Shown in pieces: positions 62,296 through 64,000 of a stretch of DNA of 64,000 bases. Source of the DNA: CAVTWS01 sp964390555 (GTDB lineage Bacteria > Actinomycetota > Acidimicrobiia > Acidimicrobiales > SHLQ01). Below the pieces are notes generated by a model, which searched no databases, had not been told where the DNA came from, and was given only the letters and a program-made list of their open reading frames with translations. Position 1 is the stretch's first letter. Each line of letters begins with the position of its first letter. The stretch is taken from positions 55,484 through 119,483 of the forward strand of contig CAYMJU010000125.1 of the NCBI GenBank assembly GCA_964390555.1, given 5' to 3'. The position numbers and the translations under genes were made by a program.

Positions 62296-63171
62296 CCCGA
62301 AGCCGTCGCCGACGAGGGGGTTGGTCCACGTTCCGGCCGCGACCACCGCGGCTGCCCCGAGGGCGACCGCCAGCACGGCGACGGCAACGGTCGGCGCGTG
62401 GCGACCCTTCAGCTGCGCACCACCCTCGTAGTAGATCCACCCGCACGCGAACCCGGCGAGGAGCCCACCGACGTGGCCGCCGAGCGCGATCCCCGGCAAG
62501 GCGATGCTGATGACCAAATTGAGCAAGATGGTGCCGCCGATTCCCGATCGCCATGGATCGATCCCGGACCGCCGCTGGGCCATGAACACGACACCGAAGA
62601 GCCCGTAGACGCCGCCCGACGCCCCCACGGCAAAGACCAAGGGCGCCTCCAGCAAACCGACGAGGGCACCACCGGCGATGGCGCAGAACCACGCAGCTAC
62701 GAACCGGGACGGCCCGAGCGATCGCTCGACGGCCTGGCCAATCAGCCACAGGATCCACATGTTGAGACCGAGGTGGATGAGGCCGCTGTGCGAGAACCCG
62801 GAGGTGATGATGCGCCACCACTCCCCGTTCGGGATACCCCGCGGTACCTCCTTGAACGATACTGCCGGACCGAACAGCCCCCAGTCGGTGAGGAACTCAC
62901 CCCCGGCCCGGCCGCTCCGCGATCCCTGCCCCAGGCTGTACAGGAACACCGCAACGTTGGCGACGATGAGTCCGACGGTCGCCCGGGGCGGACCGTGCAG
63001 GTTGCTCATCGTACGGACGGTCTGGCGCCCACCCTTGAAGCAGTCGGGGCAGTGGAAACCGACCGAGGCCTGATTCATGCAACTCGGGCAGATCGGACGC
63101 TCGCAGCGCTGGCACAGAACCCCCGCTCGCACGTCGGGATGCCGATAACAGTGTGCGACCTCGCTGACCAC
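62284..63171 (-). CDS. Rhomboid intramembrane serine protease with N-terminal zinc finger
   Basis: The GTG at 63171 gives 295 residues; GTG 63180 is possible. A B-box-like Cys/His cluster (about 8-44, ending FHCPDC) precedes six membrane helices. The catalytic pair is S185 in GASGGVYG and H233 in GGHVGGLLAG. The rhomboid phrase FSHSGLIHLGLNMWIL is also present. This architecture is common in actinobacteria. Confidence 0.92.
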   Translation of the reverse strand: MVSEVAHCYRHPDVRAGVLCQRCERPICPSCMNQASVGFHCPDCFKGGRQTVRTMSNLHGPPRATVGLIVANVAVFLYSLGQGSRSGRAGGEFLTDWGLFGPAVSFKEVPRGIPNGEWWRIITSGFSHSGLIHLGLNMWILWLIGQAVERSLGPSRFVAAWFCAIAGGALVGLLEAPLVFAVGASGGVYGLFGVVFMAQRRSGIDPWRSGIGGTILLNLVISIALPGIALGGHVGGLLAGFACGWIYYEGGAQLKGRHAPTVAVAVLAVALGAAAVVAAGTWTNPLVGDGFGLLN

Positions 63172-63210
63172 GGCCGCCACCGTACAGGCCGTCGCGTGCG
63201 ATGATGTCTC

Positions 63211-63996
63211 ATGCCCGTTGCGCATCTGCCCGGTGTCGCCCTGTACTACGAACAAACCGGAGCCGGCATTCCGATCCTGACGCTCAACGGCAGCGCGACC
63301 GACCTCCGCCAGCACCCCGGACCCCTCGACTGGCCGCTGACGGAGCGATTCGGCGTGGTCGCCTACGACCATCGAGGCCTTGGACAGTCCGAGCCCACCG
63401 ACGCCGAGCGCACGCCGACCATGGCAGATTTCGGTGCCGACGCGCTGGCGCTCGCCGACCACCTGGACCTCGACCGATTCGGCGTGATCGGCGTCTCCTT
63501 CGGCGGCATGGTGGCCCAGGAGCTGGCCCTCATCGCCGCTGACCGGATCACCCGGCTGGTGCTGTGCTGCACGTCGAGCGGCGGTGCCGGTGGTGCGTCG
63601 TACCCACTCCACGAGCTCTGGGACCGCGACGATTCCGAGCGCCTCGAGTCGATGGTCGCGCTGATCGACACCCGCGCCGCCGACGACCCGGCCTTCGGCG
63701 ATGCCATGCGGGCGTTCACCAGCCGGACCTCCGCCACACCGACGACCGCCCCTCCCGGCGCCGTCCGCCAGCTCGACGCGCGGAGCCGACACGACACCTG
63801 GGACCGGCTACCCGCGATATCGGTGCCGACGCTGGTTGCCGCCGGGCGCTATGACGGCATCGCGCCTCTCGCCAACTCTGAAGCCCTCGCTTCTCGCATC
63901 CCCACCGCGACGCTCCAGGTGTTCGACGGCGGCCACGGGTTCTTCGGCCAAGACCCGACCGCCTGGCCGGCGATCATCGAGTTCCTCTCCGCCTGA
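63211..63996 (+). CDS. Alpha/beta-fold hydrolase
   Basis: The 261-residue enzyme is complete just before the window ends. It has the nucleophile S96 in GVSFGGM, an oxyanion strand with AYDHRGLGQS, an Asp in AAGRYDGIAP and a His in GGHGFFG, forming a catalytic triad. It resembles esterase and 3-oxoadipate enol-lactonase-like hydrolases. The substrate is unknown. Confidence 0.9.
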   Translation: MPVAHLPGVALYYEQTGAGIPILTLNGSATDLRQHPGPLDWPLTERFGVVAYDHRGLGQSEPTDAERTPTMADFGADALALADHLDLDRFGVIGVSFGGMVAQELALIAADRITRLVLCCTSSGGAGGASYPLHELWDRDDSERLESMVALIDTRAADDPAFGDAMRAFTSRTSATPTTAPPGAVRQLDARSRHDTWDRLPAISVPTLVAAGRYDGIAPLANSEALASRIPTATLQVFDGGHGFFGQDPTAWPAIIEFLSA

Positions 63997-64000
63997 TTGG

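Noticed and set aside
1..64000. tRNA or rRNA genes
   Set aside because: I read the intergenic gaps and saw no cloverleaf or rRNA-like sequence; most gaps are under 150 nt. A covariance-model search would be decisive.

Overview
This 64-kb window is high-GC and densely packed, with many ATGA or GTGA start/stop overlaps. It looks like an actinobacterial chromosome. GatCAB, a PASTA Ser/Thr kinase, an SCP2 protein, DUF1918, the SpoIIM/DUF58/MoxR/DUF4129 cluster and a DosR/DevR-type response regulator all point that way. An Acidimicrobiia-like lineage is my best guess; that is inference. No rRNA, tRNA, CRISPR array, insertion sequence or prophage was seen.

Positions 1-25,600 are mostly housekeeping. 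They hold ilvB-ilvN-ilvC behind a leader peptide and attenuator, ilvD, MFS and MATE exporters, gatC-gatA-gatB, an SPFH/NfeD pair, a PASTA kinase, an RlmI-like rRNA methyltransferase, ligA, and mnmA translationally coupled to a cysteine desulfurase. Several small lipoproteins and single-span proteins lie between them.

Positions 25,700-60,970 are dominated by what reads as a DosR (DevR)-type hypoxia/NO dormancy regulon. It is interrupted at 27,871-34,664 by an ordinary envelope cluster (RDD, SpoIIM, DUF58, MoxR, DUF4350, DUF4129). The regulator (37,426-38,136) keeps the DosR helix-turn-helix almost unchanged and is followed by a receiver-only protein. A PAS histidine kinase of DevS type lies 20 kb away (58,042-59,067). 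I found eleven copies of a 14-bp box close to GGGACCWWNGGCCC, all upstream of these genes. They precede a CBS/DUF1918 protein with a copper nitrite reductase, a glycosyltransferase with a GH130 protein, the regulator itself, two P2-type ATPases, a cPGS-like GTPase with carbamate kinase, a DUF2157 protein with a lipoprotein, PEP synthase with an Rv2004c-like kinase, a formate/nitrite channel, an acs-E1-E2-acyl carrier protein operon, and a Rip3/Rv2625c-like site-2 protease with a PNPOx protein. At most of these promoters the box centre lies 42-43 bp before the predicted transcription start, and an SANNNT hexamer sits at -12 to -7. In six cases that start is the start codon itself or one base before it, which implies leaderless mRNAs.

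Taken together, the island suggests a low-oxygen programme. FNT and NirK would handle nitrite and make NO, acetate and 2-oxoacid enzymes would feed acyl-CoA, PEP synthase and carbamate kinase would manage high-energy phosphate, and the ATPases would manage ions. Positions 60,946-63,996 return to ordinary genes: a nucleosidase, an SRPBCC protein, a zinc-finger rhomboid protease and an alpha/beta hydrolase.
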